Assembly: GCA_905203645.1 (NCBI GenBank)
Contig: CAJKWP010000010.1
Coordinates: 1 to 25,698, forward strand
Origin: an uncultured Christensenella sp.
GTDB lineage: Bacteria > Bacillota > Clostridia > Christensenellales > UBA1242
Direction of reading: 5' to 3'
DNA length: 25,698 nt
Below are positions 7,847 through 16,098 of this stretch, in pieces (the first letter of the stretch is position 1; each line of letters begins with the position of its first letter). The notes beneath the pieces are model-generated. The model saw nothing but the letters and a program-made list of their open reading frames with translations. It made no database searches and had not been told where the DNA came from. The position numbers and the translations under genes were made by a program.

Positions 7847-9172
7847 TTACTTTACACTTTTTGTGGAGTTTTTTGATTTTAAGTCGTTTTGTTTTGGCTC
7901 ATCAATTTGACCAATATTTACTGGACGAGCAGGCCTTGCTGGCAAAACGGCGATACCATTTGTTGACTTTTCTTCCATTTTTTTGTTTTGTAATTTTTCA
8001 TCAACTTTTTTTGCTTCAGGTTTTTGTGGCAAAGTTGCAGGCTGATTTTTTGTTTGATTTGTTTGTGTTTTTACTTGATTTGATTTGTCATTTGTGTTGT
8101 TTTTCAAGTATGCAAGTTGAAGTTCATGTTCCTTCATCAATTTGTCATATCTTCGTTTTTGATATCGGGACTTTAAATTTTTTGACCAAAAATCAAAATA
8201 TTCTTTTTGGTCGATTGTGTTTTCGTTTTTCAAAAGGTTGTCACTTTGTTCAATCAAATCTTTGAGTTCAAGTTCCTTTGAAGAAGCATATTCGTCAAAA
8301 GAATTCGCCCACAAAAACATTTTTATTTTGTCACGGTCAACTGGTGGACTTGTGGCGTAAAAGTAAATTTGTCGATAAAGGTCCATATCTTTTCCGATGT
8401 TGGCTTTTATGCTCTCTTTGCTGTCATAAGGTTCTTCGTGATAGAAAACTTTGTTTTCCAAAATTATGTTGTTTATTTGTTCAACAATACTCAAACATTC
8501 CAAAAGCACAAGTACAGAAAGTGGCATTACAACCAAGCAAATCATACCCGTACTTGATGCACAAAATTTCATTATGTCACGCACAAATCTTGGTGTGTTT
8601 ACATATTTTCCAACAATAAAATCACTGCGAATATATCCGTCTGACAAATAGTCATTTTCAGTATTTTCGGTTTTGGAACCCGCGGTTTCAAAAAACAACG
8701 TGCCATCTTGTGGCAAAACGTAAATATTTTTTATGCGGTGAAAATAAACTGGCATAGTTTTTTCTTTGAGTTGTTTTATGGTTGTTCTGCCTTGAATTTG
8801 TTGTCCCAAATTTGTGCCATCATAATCTTCCAATTTTACAAAATCGTTTTTCAAAGCCATGTCGCAACTGTCAAATTGTTTGTAAAATGCTACGACGTCC
8901 CCGACCTTCAACGTTGCAACGTCCGTCTTTTTTACAAATACAACGTCGCCAACTTCAAACCCACGCTCAACCATGCTGCCAGACATAACCTTTACAACCG
9001 AAATACCAAAAGCAGATGGCAAACTGCTGTTACGATTGCTTATCAGCATAAAAAAAGCAGACAGCAATGATATAATCAAAACTGGATACATAATTATATC
9101 GGCAATTGTCCCCAAAACTTTGTAAAAAGTTTTTTCCTCGCGTTTGCGATTTTTGATTTTGTTTTTTGCCAT
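7847..9172 (-). CDS. sipW: Signal peptidase I paralog (S26B) with altered acidic motif
   Basis: This 441-residue paralog has the same plan: transmembrane helix at about 26-46, Ser66 in SGSM, His145 in FHRI, second helix near 208-230, and a tail of about 200 residues ending in a Pro/Lys/Asn-rich linker. Where the downstream copy has TKGDSN, this one reads TAGSKTEN, so the conserved Asp is missing. An Asp or Glu shortly after may substitute, or the enzyme may have altered activity or specificity. It is the first gene of the peptidase pair. Its ATG lies 10 nt after a TATAAT with no SD site, so the mRNA may be nearly leaderless. The pair may divide substrates such as the secreted protein at 205-1404 (inference). 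Confidence 0.85.
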   Translation of the reverse strand: MAKNKIKNRKREEKTFYKVLGTIADIIMYPVLIISLLSAFFMLISNRNSSLPSAFGISVVKVMSGSMVERGFEVGDVVFVKKTDVATLKVGDVVAFYKQFDSCDMALKNDFVKLEDYDGTNLGQQIQGRTTIKQLKEKTMPVYFHRIKNIYVLPQDGTLFFETAGSKTENTENDYLSDGYIRSDFIVGKYVNTPRFVRDIMKFCASSTGMICLVVMPLSVLVLLECLSIVEQINNIILENKVFYHEEPYDSKESIKANIGKDMDLYRQIYFYATSPPVDRDKIKMFLWANSFDEYASSKELELKDLIEQSDNLLKNENTIDQKEYFDFWSKNLKSRYQKRRYDKLMKEHELQLAYLKNNTNDKSNQVKTQTNQTKNQPATLPQKPEAKKVDEKLQNKKMEEKSTNGIAVLPARPARPVNIGQIDEPKQNDLKSKNSTKSVK

Positions 9173-9182
9173 AAGCGGATTT

Positions 9183-9210
9183 ATTATAACACCTTTGTAT
9201 ACTTTTTCAA
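9183..9210 (-). promoter_or_regulatory. Promoter of the signal peptidase operon, very short leader
   Basis: TTGAAA (9210-9205), a 16-nt spacer and TATAAT (9188-9183) precede the ATG at 9172 by 10 nt. The predicted leader is about 3-4 nt and holds no SD site. Confidence 0.6.
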
Positions 9211-9380
9211 AATAAATTGATATTTTTGCTTATTTATTTTATTTTTGCAAATAAATAAAAAAATATTTGTTGACTTTTTTTGTAAAATAAAAGCAATTTT
9301 TATGTATTATTGGATTTTTGATAATTTTACGAATATTTTTTTTTGTTAGTGAAAAACTTTTGATTAAAAGGAGTTTTTCT

Positions 9381-10160
9381 ATGGCTAACAAAGTTGCAAT
9401 TTGTGGAGTCAACACAAACAGCCTTCCAAAACTTAAATCAAGCGAATTGGACGAACTTATGGCAAAAATCAAACAAGGCGACGAACTTGCACGTGAACAA
9501 TTTGTAATTGCAAACCTAAGACTTGTTCTTTCGGTTATTCAAAGATTCCAAGGCAAACGTGACAAATGCGATGATATGTTCCAAGTTGGTTGTGTTGGAC
9601 TTATGAAAGCGATTGACAACTTTAACATGGAACTTGGTGTGAAATTTTCAACTTATGCAGTGCCAATGATTATTGGCGAGATACGAAGATTTTTGCGCGA
9701 CAACAGCAGTCTGAGGGTCAGTCGCAGCTTGCGTGACACAGCATACAGATCACTGCAGGCGCGCGAAAAACTTACAAGAGAACTTGACCGCGAACCGACC
9801 ATCGAAGAAATATCCGCAGAAATCGGCTTGCCTTCAAAAAATGTTGCGTTTTCACTTGACGCGATAAGCGACACTGTTTCACTCAACGACCCTGTTTACA
9901 AAGACGGAAGCGAAACGGTGCGAATTATGGACCAAATTTCGGACGAAAAACATTGCGACGATAATTTGATGGAAAATATTGCCCTTCGGGATGCGATTTT
10001 ATCTTTGGGTAGTCGTGAACGTGAAATTTTGAATTTGAGATATTTTGTTGGGAAAACACAAATTGAAGTATCAAGCGAAGTCGGAATTTCGCAAGCGCAA
10101 GTCAGCAGACTTGAAAAGAACGCGCTTAAATCAATACAAAAATTTATCAATGCTCAATGA
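9381..10160 (+). CDS. sigG: RNA polymerase sporulation sigma factor SigG
   Basis: This 259-residue sigma-70 family factor directs late gene expression in the forespore. The N-terminus KVAICGVNTNSLPKL matches the SigG-specific opening (compare KVEICGVDT in Bacillus). Region 2 contains NLRLVLSVIQRF and FSTYAVPMIIGEIRRFLRD. Region 3 holds RVSRSLRDTAY, and region 4 has the helix-turn-helix GISQAQVSRLEK near the C-terminus. The ATG at 9381 is chosen because AAAGGAG precedes it and the SigG opening begins there. The usual neighbours spoIIGA and sigE are not in the window. No clear sigma-F or sigma-A promoter is visible in the divergent 208-nt upstream gap. Confidence 0.93.
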   Translation: MANKVAICGVNTNSLPKLKSSELDELMAKIKQGDELAREQFVIANLRLVLSVIQRFQGKRDKCDDMFQVGCVGLMKAIDNFNMELGVKFSTYAVPMIIGEIRRFLRDNSSLRVSRSLRDTAYRSLQAREKLTRELDREPTIEEISAEIGLPSKNVAFSLDAISDTVSLNDPVYKDGSETVRIMDQISDEKHCDDNLMENIALRDAILSLGSREREILNLRYFVGKTQIEVSSEVGISQAQVSRLEKNALKSIQKFINAQ

Positions 10161-10203
10161 CGACAAAAATTGCAAATAAATTTGTCAAAACAAAAATTTA
10201 TGC

Positions 10204-10232
10204 TTGCATAAATCAAACGAATATTGTATAAT
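10204..10232 (+). promoter_or_regulatory. SRP RNA promoter
   Basis: TTGCAT (10204-10209), a 17-nt spacer and a perfect TATAAT (10227-10232) place the transcript start near 10238-10240, which coincides with the base of the SRP RNA closing stem. Confidence 0.75.
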
Positions 10233-10237
10233 CACCA

Positions 10238-10510
10238 TGTCGTGCTAGGCGGGGAGTTAGTGGTTCCTTGTTACCTGCAATCCACTATACGCAGGGCTGT
10301 ATGATTGGCTGAGGCCAAACTTGGCTGATGTAACTTTTGATATTTTGCTGATGACGTGAAGGTCTTTTGGGGTTGGAAACTGTGAACCTTGTGAGGGTCT
10401 GACGACAGCAACAATAAGCGGGTCTTCCCGATTGCCAAAAGGCAACCTTGACCGAGGTAAAATTTCAAACAGTTCTTCAATCAATTTTGGTCAAACCAAT
10501 TGCACGATTT
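10238..10510 (+). ncRNA. ffs: Signal recognition particle RNA, large (Alu-domain) type
   Basis: This roughly 270-nt RNA pairs with the Ffh protein to target nascent membrane and secreted proteins. The 5' gtcgtgc pairs with gcacgat at 10502-10508. The Alu region contains the typical gtgctaggcggggag followed by the gcaatccactat segment. The S domain reads gtgaaccttgtgagg, ggtc, tgac, gacagcaac, aataagcggg. It aligns block for block with the Ffh-binding domain IV of other bacteria (UCAG-GUCC-GGAA-GGAA-GCAGC in E. coli). The tetraloop is UGAC, of the URRC class, rather than GGAA. Small ORFs over it are artefacts. It is a separate transcript from sigG, with its own promoter. Confidence 0.93.
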
Positions 10511-10521
10511 TTTTATGTAAA

Positions 10522-10552
10522 AAAAGCAAGATTTAATTTCAATCTTGCTTTT
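10522..10552. terminator. Bidirectional terminator between SRP RNA and the VirB4 gene
   Basis: aaaagcaagatt (10522-10533) and aatcttgctttt (10541-10552) form a perfect 12-bp stem with a 7-nt loop. Poly-A precedes it and poly-T follows it. It serves the SRP RNA on the plus strand and the gene ending at 10558 on the minus strand. Confidence 0.85.
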
Positions 10553-10557
10553 GTTTT

Positions 10558-13224
10558 TTAAGAAGTGATTTTTTTGCTGAACAACGCTTTCACATAATCA
10601 TTTGCAACAATTTGCACCGTTGTACGGCTCATTGGTCCGGTGATAAAGAATGCTTGACCAACACCGGCGGTAACAATGCTGTTTTGTTCTTCTTCGTTGA
10701 TTTCACCACTCTTTCGGTAAAGTTCAACAAGGTCATTCATATCGTTTGGCGAAAGCGAGAAAATCATCGAGTATTGGCTGGCATTGATTACAGCGGTTGA
10801 CTGTCTTTGGATAGCTTCACTGCCGACAAAGTCTTTGATATTCTGGGTAATGACGATTTGCATTCCAGAATATTTTCTGATACGTTTTGCCATCTGCGCC
10901 ATAAAGTCAAGCGCTATTGGGTAATCCGGATTGATGAAAACGTGGGCTTCGTCGACCGCAACAATAATCTTCCGGTTCAAACCGAACTTGTCGTTAAAGT
11001 CTTTGTTTTTGATGATTTCGTTGTCCAAATATTTGAATATCAAAAGCATCTGAGCGCTTGCAATCGTTTGGTTACGGTTTGCAAGAAGTGAACGGAAGTT
11101 GAAAGTAACAAAGTTTTCTTTTGTTTCGATGGATGTTGGTCCATTCCAAAGATTGCTGTTACGTCCGCCCGATGCAAATTTTTGTATATAAGTTTGAACA
11201 ATGATAAGGTTTTTGCGATGATATTCGTCTTTTTCGACTGCTATTTTTTCGGTTACGTAATTGTAAAGGTCATCAAATACAGGATAGTCATTTGGAGTCA
11301 ATTTTGAAAGGTCGGTTTTTGAAGTTATGTTTTTGCGTTTGTAAACTTCAACAATAACCGAGTTCAAAACTTCGAATGCGTCAGACGAGATACCTTCCAA
11401 AATAACCTTGAAGAATTGTTCCAAGAACTGCAAGTGAATAGAAAACGTGTCGCTTTCTTCGGTCTTCAAAAGACTTTCTTCCTCACCTTCATCTTTTATA
11501 TCATCTTTCAAGTTGGTCATGATATGGAATGGATTGATAATACCCATTGCTGATGAACCGACATCAATAACCTTTCCGTGAAGATTGAAAGAAAGTGGAG
11601 TATATTCGTCTTCGGGATCCAAAATAAAAATTTTTGTGTTGTCCGCTGCAAAGTTAGTAAGCAAGGTTTTTGTTGCGTAACTTTTACCAGAACCAGATTT
11701 TCCAATAATCATCATGTTACTGTTTACCCTTTCACGGTCACGTTTGAAAAAATCAACAAAAACTGGAAATTCGTTGTATCCAATGTAAAATCCATTGTGG
11801 TCTTGCAATGCACCCGAAATAAATGGGAATATCGCCGCCAATGTGGAAGTTGGAATACCACGTTTGGTTTCGTTTACATTGTCACGCATAGAAATGTTTG
11901 AACTGATAAACGCATCAACTTGACGGCCGAACATTTCGCTGTACTTGAAACCTTCCTGTTTCAAAATTGCTCTTACTTCTTTTCTGGCTGGTTCTTCGCA
12001 AGTGATAAATGTGTTTACGTCATAAAGTTGTTGGTTGTTATTTTTCAAACTCACCAAAAGTTCACGCAATGTATTAAGGTGAGTTTCGTTTTCGATACGT
12101 TTACTGCTTTTTCCGCTGTAAAAAACTTTTGTTTCCATTTCCATGATTGCCTTGTCAAGGTTTTTTTCGGCGTTGTACTTTGGAATAGGTTTTATTTTTG
12201 TTACAACTTTTGTACGGTCAAGCAAAAAGAATGGTGCACCCCAAGCATTTGCAACTTGAAGTGGATAATCGCTGACAACAAATTGTCTGTAAGGTCTTCC
12301 GTCAATCAAAATACGGCTGGTTTTGAATTTGATTTCGTTTGGAGTTGCCCAATCAAAATATTTGCTCATAGCAATTCCTTCAAGTTCACGTTCGTCAAAT
12401 TCCTTGCCATACATTGCTTTCAAAAATACAGTCAGTTCCCTGCCAACCAAGCGTTCGGTGTACAGTGGCGTAACCGCATTGGCAAGAGTTGTCATCATGC
12501 CATTAACCGTGTTTTCAAGAGTTTCTTTGTCTTTGTCAAAAACAACAAAATAAAAATGGTCTTTGTAAATTTTGTCTTGACGATTGTATGCTTCCATAGC
12601 GGAAACCCTTTCTTCAAAAACGCCTGCACGAACGTCAACTTCGGGTTGACTGTACTCGCCTTGTACAACAAGTTCCATCAAATTGTCATACTTGCGGTCT
12701 TCGTTGTATATGTAGTTGTCCAAAATCATGGCTTTGTTGAGTTTTATGATTGTTGCCATTTGGTCATTTGACAAACGTCTGAGTGCGTTTGCAAAAGTTT
12801 CGATAAGCATATTTTGTTTGTATTCGTTCAAAAGTCCAAATTCCAATGGCATAATTTCAAACACTTGCGCATAATAGTTTTCAAAGTCTATGAAACGGTC
12901 CTGAACAGTGCCAACAAAAGGGATGATTTCATTGATAGGTGAAAAGCCTTTTTGTTTTGTTTTTGAAAACTTTTTACGTTGAGCAAAAAATCTGAATATA
13001 AATCCAAGAGTTTCATAAAGACGAAGATTGTCAGCGACCTTGAAATACAAAGATACGATGACACTGCACCATGCAATACCAAACCATATATTATTCGCCA
13101 ATCCTTGCGACATAAAAAGTCCAATTGCACCTGCAATACCAATAAGTCCCAAAATAATATCGCCGATAGTAATGCCGCGAATAAATTCCATTTTGACTTT
13201 GGTTCTGCGTGGAATAACTCTCAT
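10558..13224 (-). CDS. PrgI-VirB4 fusion, conjugation-type ATPase
   Basis: This 888-residue protein has an N-terminal PrgI-like part with two membrane helices (about 18-62), then a VirB4/TraE-type ATPase. Walker A is GKSGSGKS (508-515) and Walker B is IIVAVDEAH (753-761); a later RIRKYSGMQIVITQN segment is typical of VirB4. VirB4 proteins energise type IV secretion, and PrgI-VirB4 fusions occur in Gram-positive conjugative elements. No relaxase, coupling protein, VirB6 or VirB1-like hydrolase is in the window; the neighbours are the SRP RNA and a DUF11 protein. It may therefore be a domesticated or solitary copy. The ATG at 13224 has AAAGGAG 7 nt upstream, so the longer frame is not used. Confidence 0.88.
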   Translation of the reverse strand: MRVIPRRTKVKMEFIRGITIGDIILGLIGIAGAIGLFMSQGLANNIWFGIAWCSVIVSLYFKVADNLRLYETLGFIFRFFAQRKKFSKTKQKGFSPINEIIPFVGTVQDRFIDFENYYAQVFEIMPLEFGLLNEYKQNMLIETFANALRRLSNDQMATIIKLNKAMILDNYIYNEDRKYDNLMELVVQGEYSQPEVDVRAGVFEERVSAMEAYNRQDKIYKDHFYFVVFDKDKETLENTVNGMMTTLANAVTPLYTERLVGRELTVFLKAMYGKEFDERELEGIAMSKYFDWATPNEIKFKTSRILIDGRPYRQFVVSDYPLQVANAWGAPFFLLDRTKVVTKIKPIPKYNAEKNLDKAIMEMETKVFYSGKSSKRIENETHLNTLRELLVSLKNNNQQLYDVNTFITCEEPARKEVRAILKQEGFKYSEMFGRQVDAFISSNISMRDNVNETKRGIPTSTLAAIFPFISGALQDHNGFYIGYNEFPVFVDFFKRDRERVNSNMMIIGKSGSGKSYATKTLLTNFAADNTKIFILDPEDEYTPLSFNLHGKVIDVGSSAMGIINPFHIMTNLKDDIKDEGEEESLLKTEESDTFSIHLQFLEQFFKVILEGISSDAFEVLNSVIVEVYKRKNITSKTDLSKLTPNDYPVFDDLYNYVTEKIAVEKDEYHRKNLIIVQTYIQKFASGGRNSNLWNGPTSIETKENFVTFNFRSLLANRNQTIASAQMLLIFKYLDNEIIKNKDFNDKFGLNRKIIVAVDEAHVFINPDYPIALDFMAQMAKRIRKYSGMQIVITQNIKDFVGSEAIQRQSTAVINASQYSMIFSLSPNDMNDLVELYRKSGEINEEEQNSIVTAGVGQAFFITGPMSRTTVQIVANDYVKALFSKKITS

Positions 13225-13242
13225 AAATACTCCTTTTTTGTT

Positions 13243-13270
13243 AGTATATCCCAACTTAAAAAAAAATCAA
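13243..13270 (-). promoter_or_regulatory. Probable promoter of the PrgI-VirB4 gene
   Basis: TTGATT (13270-13265), a 16-nt spacer containing a T-run, and TATACT (13248-13243) lie just upstream of the AAAGGAG site. Confidence 0.4.
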
Positions 13271-13441
13271 AACAATTATTTCAAATATTTACAGTTAATA
13301 TATACAAAATAAATGCAAATTAATTTAAAAATTTATATATGAACACACACGAATACCAAAAAAATATATTTATTTATGCACATATTTTCATTCGTATTTT
13401 TAAAATATTTATTCGATTTAAATTTTAAACAATGACAAAGA
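13271..13441. other. Very AT-rich intergenic stretch, no gene seen
   Basis: Almost only A and T, with many in-frame stops on both strands. Part of a gap of about 325 bp between the VirB4 start and the next possible ORF. I see no RNA gene or repeat here. Confidence 0.6.
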
Positions 13442-13471
13442 GAAAAAAAGATTTTGCAAACAACAAAATCT
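13442..13471 (-). terminator. Probable terminator downstream of the DUF11 gene unit
   Basis: On the minus strand, AGATTTTG (13471-13464) pairs with CAAAATCT (13456-13449) around a 7-nt loop, followed by seven T. It would end the transcript that starts upstream of 14536. Confidence 0.5.
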
Positions 13472-13550
13472 CTTTCAAAGGAAGAACTTGAAGCATATAT
13501 ATAAATCAAAGAAACTTGGCTAAAAAAACGCCTTATTCACACAGTCCTTT

Positions 13551-13775
13551 TTATAATCGCAAATTGCAAAGAGCAAACAAAACAATACACGACACATTTT
13601 TGCAACGATAAATTTGATTTGTCTGACAACAATTTTGTTTTAATAAGGGACCTGAAAACTTGTATTGAATTTGAGTTTTTTCAAAAATTGTCAAATACCA
13701 AAAATTGCTGGCTATGCGTCGTGGCACACCCTTTTGTTTGAGCGTTACATATGCTTGAAATTTGATTGTTTTCAT
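13551..13775 (-). CDS. Possible small protein overlapping the DUF11 gene stop
   Basis: This 74-codon frame starts with an ATG that shares its A with the upstream TGA (TGATG), the geometry of stop-restart translation. The product starts MKTIKFQAYVTLKQKG and is basic at first, then hydrophobic near the C-terminus with several Cys. I recognise no family. The overlap favours a real gene, but the composition is unconvincing and no SD is distinct, so it may be a chance ORF or the remnant of a longer protein. Confidence 0.3.
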   Translation of the reverse strand: MKTIKFQAYVTLKQKGVPRRIASNFWYLTIFEKTQIQYKFSGPLLKQNCCQTNQIYRCKNVSCIVLFALCNLRL

Positions 13776-14536
13776 CAATCCACCGTCACAAAAAATCTTA
13801 TTGTTATAGTTTTTCCTGGACTGAGGTCATCAAGCTTGAAGCCTGTTTGTGGGTCGTAGTTTGGATATTTTGTCCCATCGATTTCAACACTGCCTTTTTC
13901 AAACGTGGTGCCCGCCGGAATTGGATCATAAAATTGCACATCGGTATTTAAAATATTTCCAAGATTTTTTACATCGTTTTGAAACATGAGTCTGTCGCCC
14001 GAAATTACCGCAGATTTATTAGACGTTTTTGCAATCGTTACTTCTTCTTTTTCAATTGCGATGGACACTTCGTCAGTATGCTCGGTCAAGTTGACGCCCT
14101 CTACGATGTATTCTATGTTGGATCTTACCTTGACCAAAGTCGTTGTGGGCGCATCATCGACCACCAATGTATAAGTCACTGTTGCAGATGTATTTGGTTG
14201 CAATGGTTGTGGCAAAGTAAAGCCAGTTATATCAAAAGTGGGTTGCAGTGTGTTGTCAACCATGATTGTTCCCTGTTTAAACGTAGCCCCTGGCGTTATG
14301 CTGTCACTGATTGTAATATTAGTTATTGGAAATTGACTGTTATTTGTCAGTGTCAACGTTATTGTCAATTCATCCTTTGGAAAACCATAATCCTTATCTG
14401 CTGTTTTTTCTTTCAAAAACGATGTGGTCATATTTTCAGTTGTCAAAACATTACTTTGTGTTGTGTAATTTTTTTGAAGTCCGTCTGGTGTTGTATACTT
14501 TGAAGTCAAACTTGACTGGTTGGTTATTTTGGCCAT
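13775..14536 (-). CDS. DUF11-repeat protein without signal peptide
   Basis: This 253-residue protein has two DUF11-like beta-sandwich repeats. The first (about 55-125) includes LTLTNNSQFPITNITISD and PGATFKQGTIMVD. The second (about 165-253) includes DVKNLGNILNTDVQFYDPIP and AGTTFEKGSVEIDG. Such repeats are usually in long secreted or surface proteins. Here there is neither a signal peptide nor an anchor (start MAKITNQSS), which fits a protein deposited on a structure from inside, possibly the spore in this sporulating lineage (inference). AAAGGAG precedes the ATG. Confidence 0.8.
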   Translation of the reverse strand: MAKITNQSSLTSKYTTPDGLQKNYTTQSNVLTTENMTTSFLKEKTADKDYGFPKDELTITLTLTNNSQFPITNITISDSITPGATFKQGTIMVDNTLQPTFDITGFTLPQPLQPNTSATVTYTLVVDDAPTTTLVKVRSNIEYIVEGVNLTEHTDEVSIAIEKEEVTIAKTSNKSAVISGDRLMFQNDVKNLGNILNTDVQFYDPIPAGTTFEKGSVEIDGTKYPNYDPQTGFKLDDLSPGKTITIRFFVTVD

Positions 14537-14556
14537 AATTTCTCCTTTGATTGTTT

Positions 14557-14585
14557 TCTATATCAATATATGCAAATATGTTCAA
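14557..14585 (-). promoter_or_regulatory. Possible promoter of the DUF11 gene
   Basis: TTGAAC (14585-14580) and TATAGA (14562-14557) are separated by 17 nt, just upstream of the AAAGGAG site. Confidence 0.4.
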
Positions 14586-14670
14586 ATGTGAAACTTGAAA
14601 AATATCCAAAACAATTCATTTTTTTTTGATTTGGTGTTTTATAATTTGCAAATTTGAGCATAATTTTTTT

Positions 14671-16098
14671 ATGAAAAAAAATAAAGTAATAATTGTTGGT
14701 GGTGGTGTAAGCGGACTAAGTTTGGGTATATTTTGTCAAAAGTATGGTTTTGAAACTGTAATAATTGAAAAAAACAATATTGCAGGTGGAAACTTAACAG
14801 GCTGGCGAAGAAACGGTTGCTATATAGACAATTGCATACATTGGTTGAATGGTTCGAAATCAAAAACTCCAACAAACCAACTTTTCAAACAGATTGGTGC
14901 ACTTGATGACGATACGCAATTCCATCAAAGTGAGTTTTTTTATGTAAGTGAACATGACGGCAAAAAGGTTGGTCTTGGCCTTGATTTGGAAAAAACCAAA
15001 CAAAATATGATTGATTGTTGCCCGCAAGACAAAAAACAAATAGAAAAATTTGTCAAGGCAACAAAAATCTGTATAGAGCTTTCAAAAACAACAAATTGTT
15101 TTTCAAAAATTTTTCAATGTGCAAAATTGTTTTGCCTTTATGGGAAAAAGACACTTGAAGAAATTGCTCAAAAGTGCACTACTCCCCTTTTCAAAAATGT
15201 ACTTACTGATTATATTTTGGGTGAATATTCGATTTATGTTTTGCTTTTGGCTTACAGTTCTTTTGCAAATGGTGACGGAAAGGTTTTGAAAAATGGCTCA
15301 CTTGACATGGCGACAAAAATAGCAAAATATTATCAAAAACTTGGTGGAAAAATTTTGCTTGGTAAAACTGCTGAAAAAATACAGGAAGAAGGGAAAAAAA
15401 CAAAAGTTGTTTGCGGTGACGAAAGTTTTGAAAGTGACGTTGTTGTTTTTGCTTGCGATGCAAAGGTCACGTTCGAAAAGATTTTGAATACAAAAATGCC
15501 AAAAAGATTGCAAAAAATGTATGACCACCGAACAAGTTATCCAATTATCAGCAGTTTTCACGTTGCATTTGACGTTGCTTTGCCAAAAGTAGATATCCCC
15601 GATTCATTTGTTTTTGATTGCCCAAAAACAAAAATTGCAAACACTGTTTATGATCGAATTATGATACGCAATTATGATTATGGCAACAATTACGCACCAG
15701 ATGGCCATTGTGTTTTGCAAATGTTTTTGCTTACACGTGAATATGATTATGATTATTTTGCAAAACTTACAAAACAAGAATATATCAAACAAAAAGAAGA
15801 AATCAGCAAACAACTTTTGAAAATCGTCACGAAAAAGTTTGACTTTTTGCAAGACAAAATCACCATTTTGGACTGTTGGACACCACTGACTTATACAAGA
15901 TATTTTGATGCTTACAAAGGAAGTTATATGAGTTTTGGAATAACAAAAAAGGTTTGTTTTTCAAGACAAACCTTCAAAATTGAACCATTCCAAAATGTTT
16001 TTTTTGCAACGCAATGGCAAACAATGTTTGGCGGACTTCCAAACGCTGCAAGACAAGGCAAAAAATGTGCCGACCTGCTTGACGAACTTTATGACTGA
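14671..16098 (+). CDS. FAD/NAD(P)-dependent oxidoreductase, phytoene desaturase (CrtI)-like
   Basis: This 475-residue flavoprotein has an N-terminal dinucleotide-binding motif VGGGVSGLSLG (9-19) with Glu33 ending the second strand. The following NIAGGNLTGWRRNGCYID resembles the conserved opening of the CrtI/carotenoid isomerase-like family. The C-terminal FATQWQTMFGGLPNAARQGK is the family's FAD-binding end motif. The substrate cannot be deduced, and no carotenoid genes are nearby. The start at 14671 is chosen because the Rossmann motif follows at once; there is no good SD, and TATAAT lies at 14640-14645. It overlaps the convergent YhhN gene by 10 bp. Confidence 0.85.
   Translation: MKKNKVIIVGGGVSGLSLGIFCQKYGFETVIIEKNNIAGGNLTGWRRNGCYIDNCIHWLNGSKSKTPTNQLFKQIGALDDDTQFHQSEFFYVSEHDGKKVGLGLDLEKTKQNMIDCCPQDKKQIEKFVKATKICIELSKTTNCFSKIFQCAKLFCLYGKKTLEEIAQKCTTPLFKNVLTDYILGEYSIYVLLLAYSSFANGDGKVLKNGSLDMATKIAKYYQKLGGKILLGKTAEKIQEEGKKTKVVCGDESFESDVVVFACDAKVTFEKILNTKMPKRLQKMYDHRTSYPIISSFHVAFDVALPKVDIPDSFVFDCPKTKIANTVYDRIMIRNYDYGNNYAPDGHCVLQMFLLTREYDYDYFAKLTKQEYIKQKEEISKQLLKIVTKKFDFLQDKITILDCWTPLTYTRYFDAYKGSYMSFGITKKVCFSRQTFKIEPFQNVFFATQWQTMFGGLPNAARQGKKCADLLDELYD

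Noticed and set aside
7825..8265. 146-codon plus-strand ORF
   Set aside because: Antisense to the Lys/Asn-rich tail of the signal peptidase; composition artefact rich in Phe and Leu.
10165..10190. Hairpin after sigG as a terminator
   Set aside because: Only about 6 bp of pairing (gacaaa/tttgtc) and no following T-run.
10257..10484. Minus-strand ORFs over the SRP RNA
   Set aside because: They lie inside a structured RNA with its own promoter and terminator.
11920..12771. 283-codon plus-strand ORF
   Set aside because: Antisense to the VirB4 gene, whose codon pattern keeps the opposite frame open; no SD and no recognisable motif.
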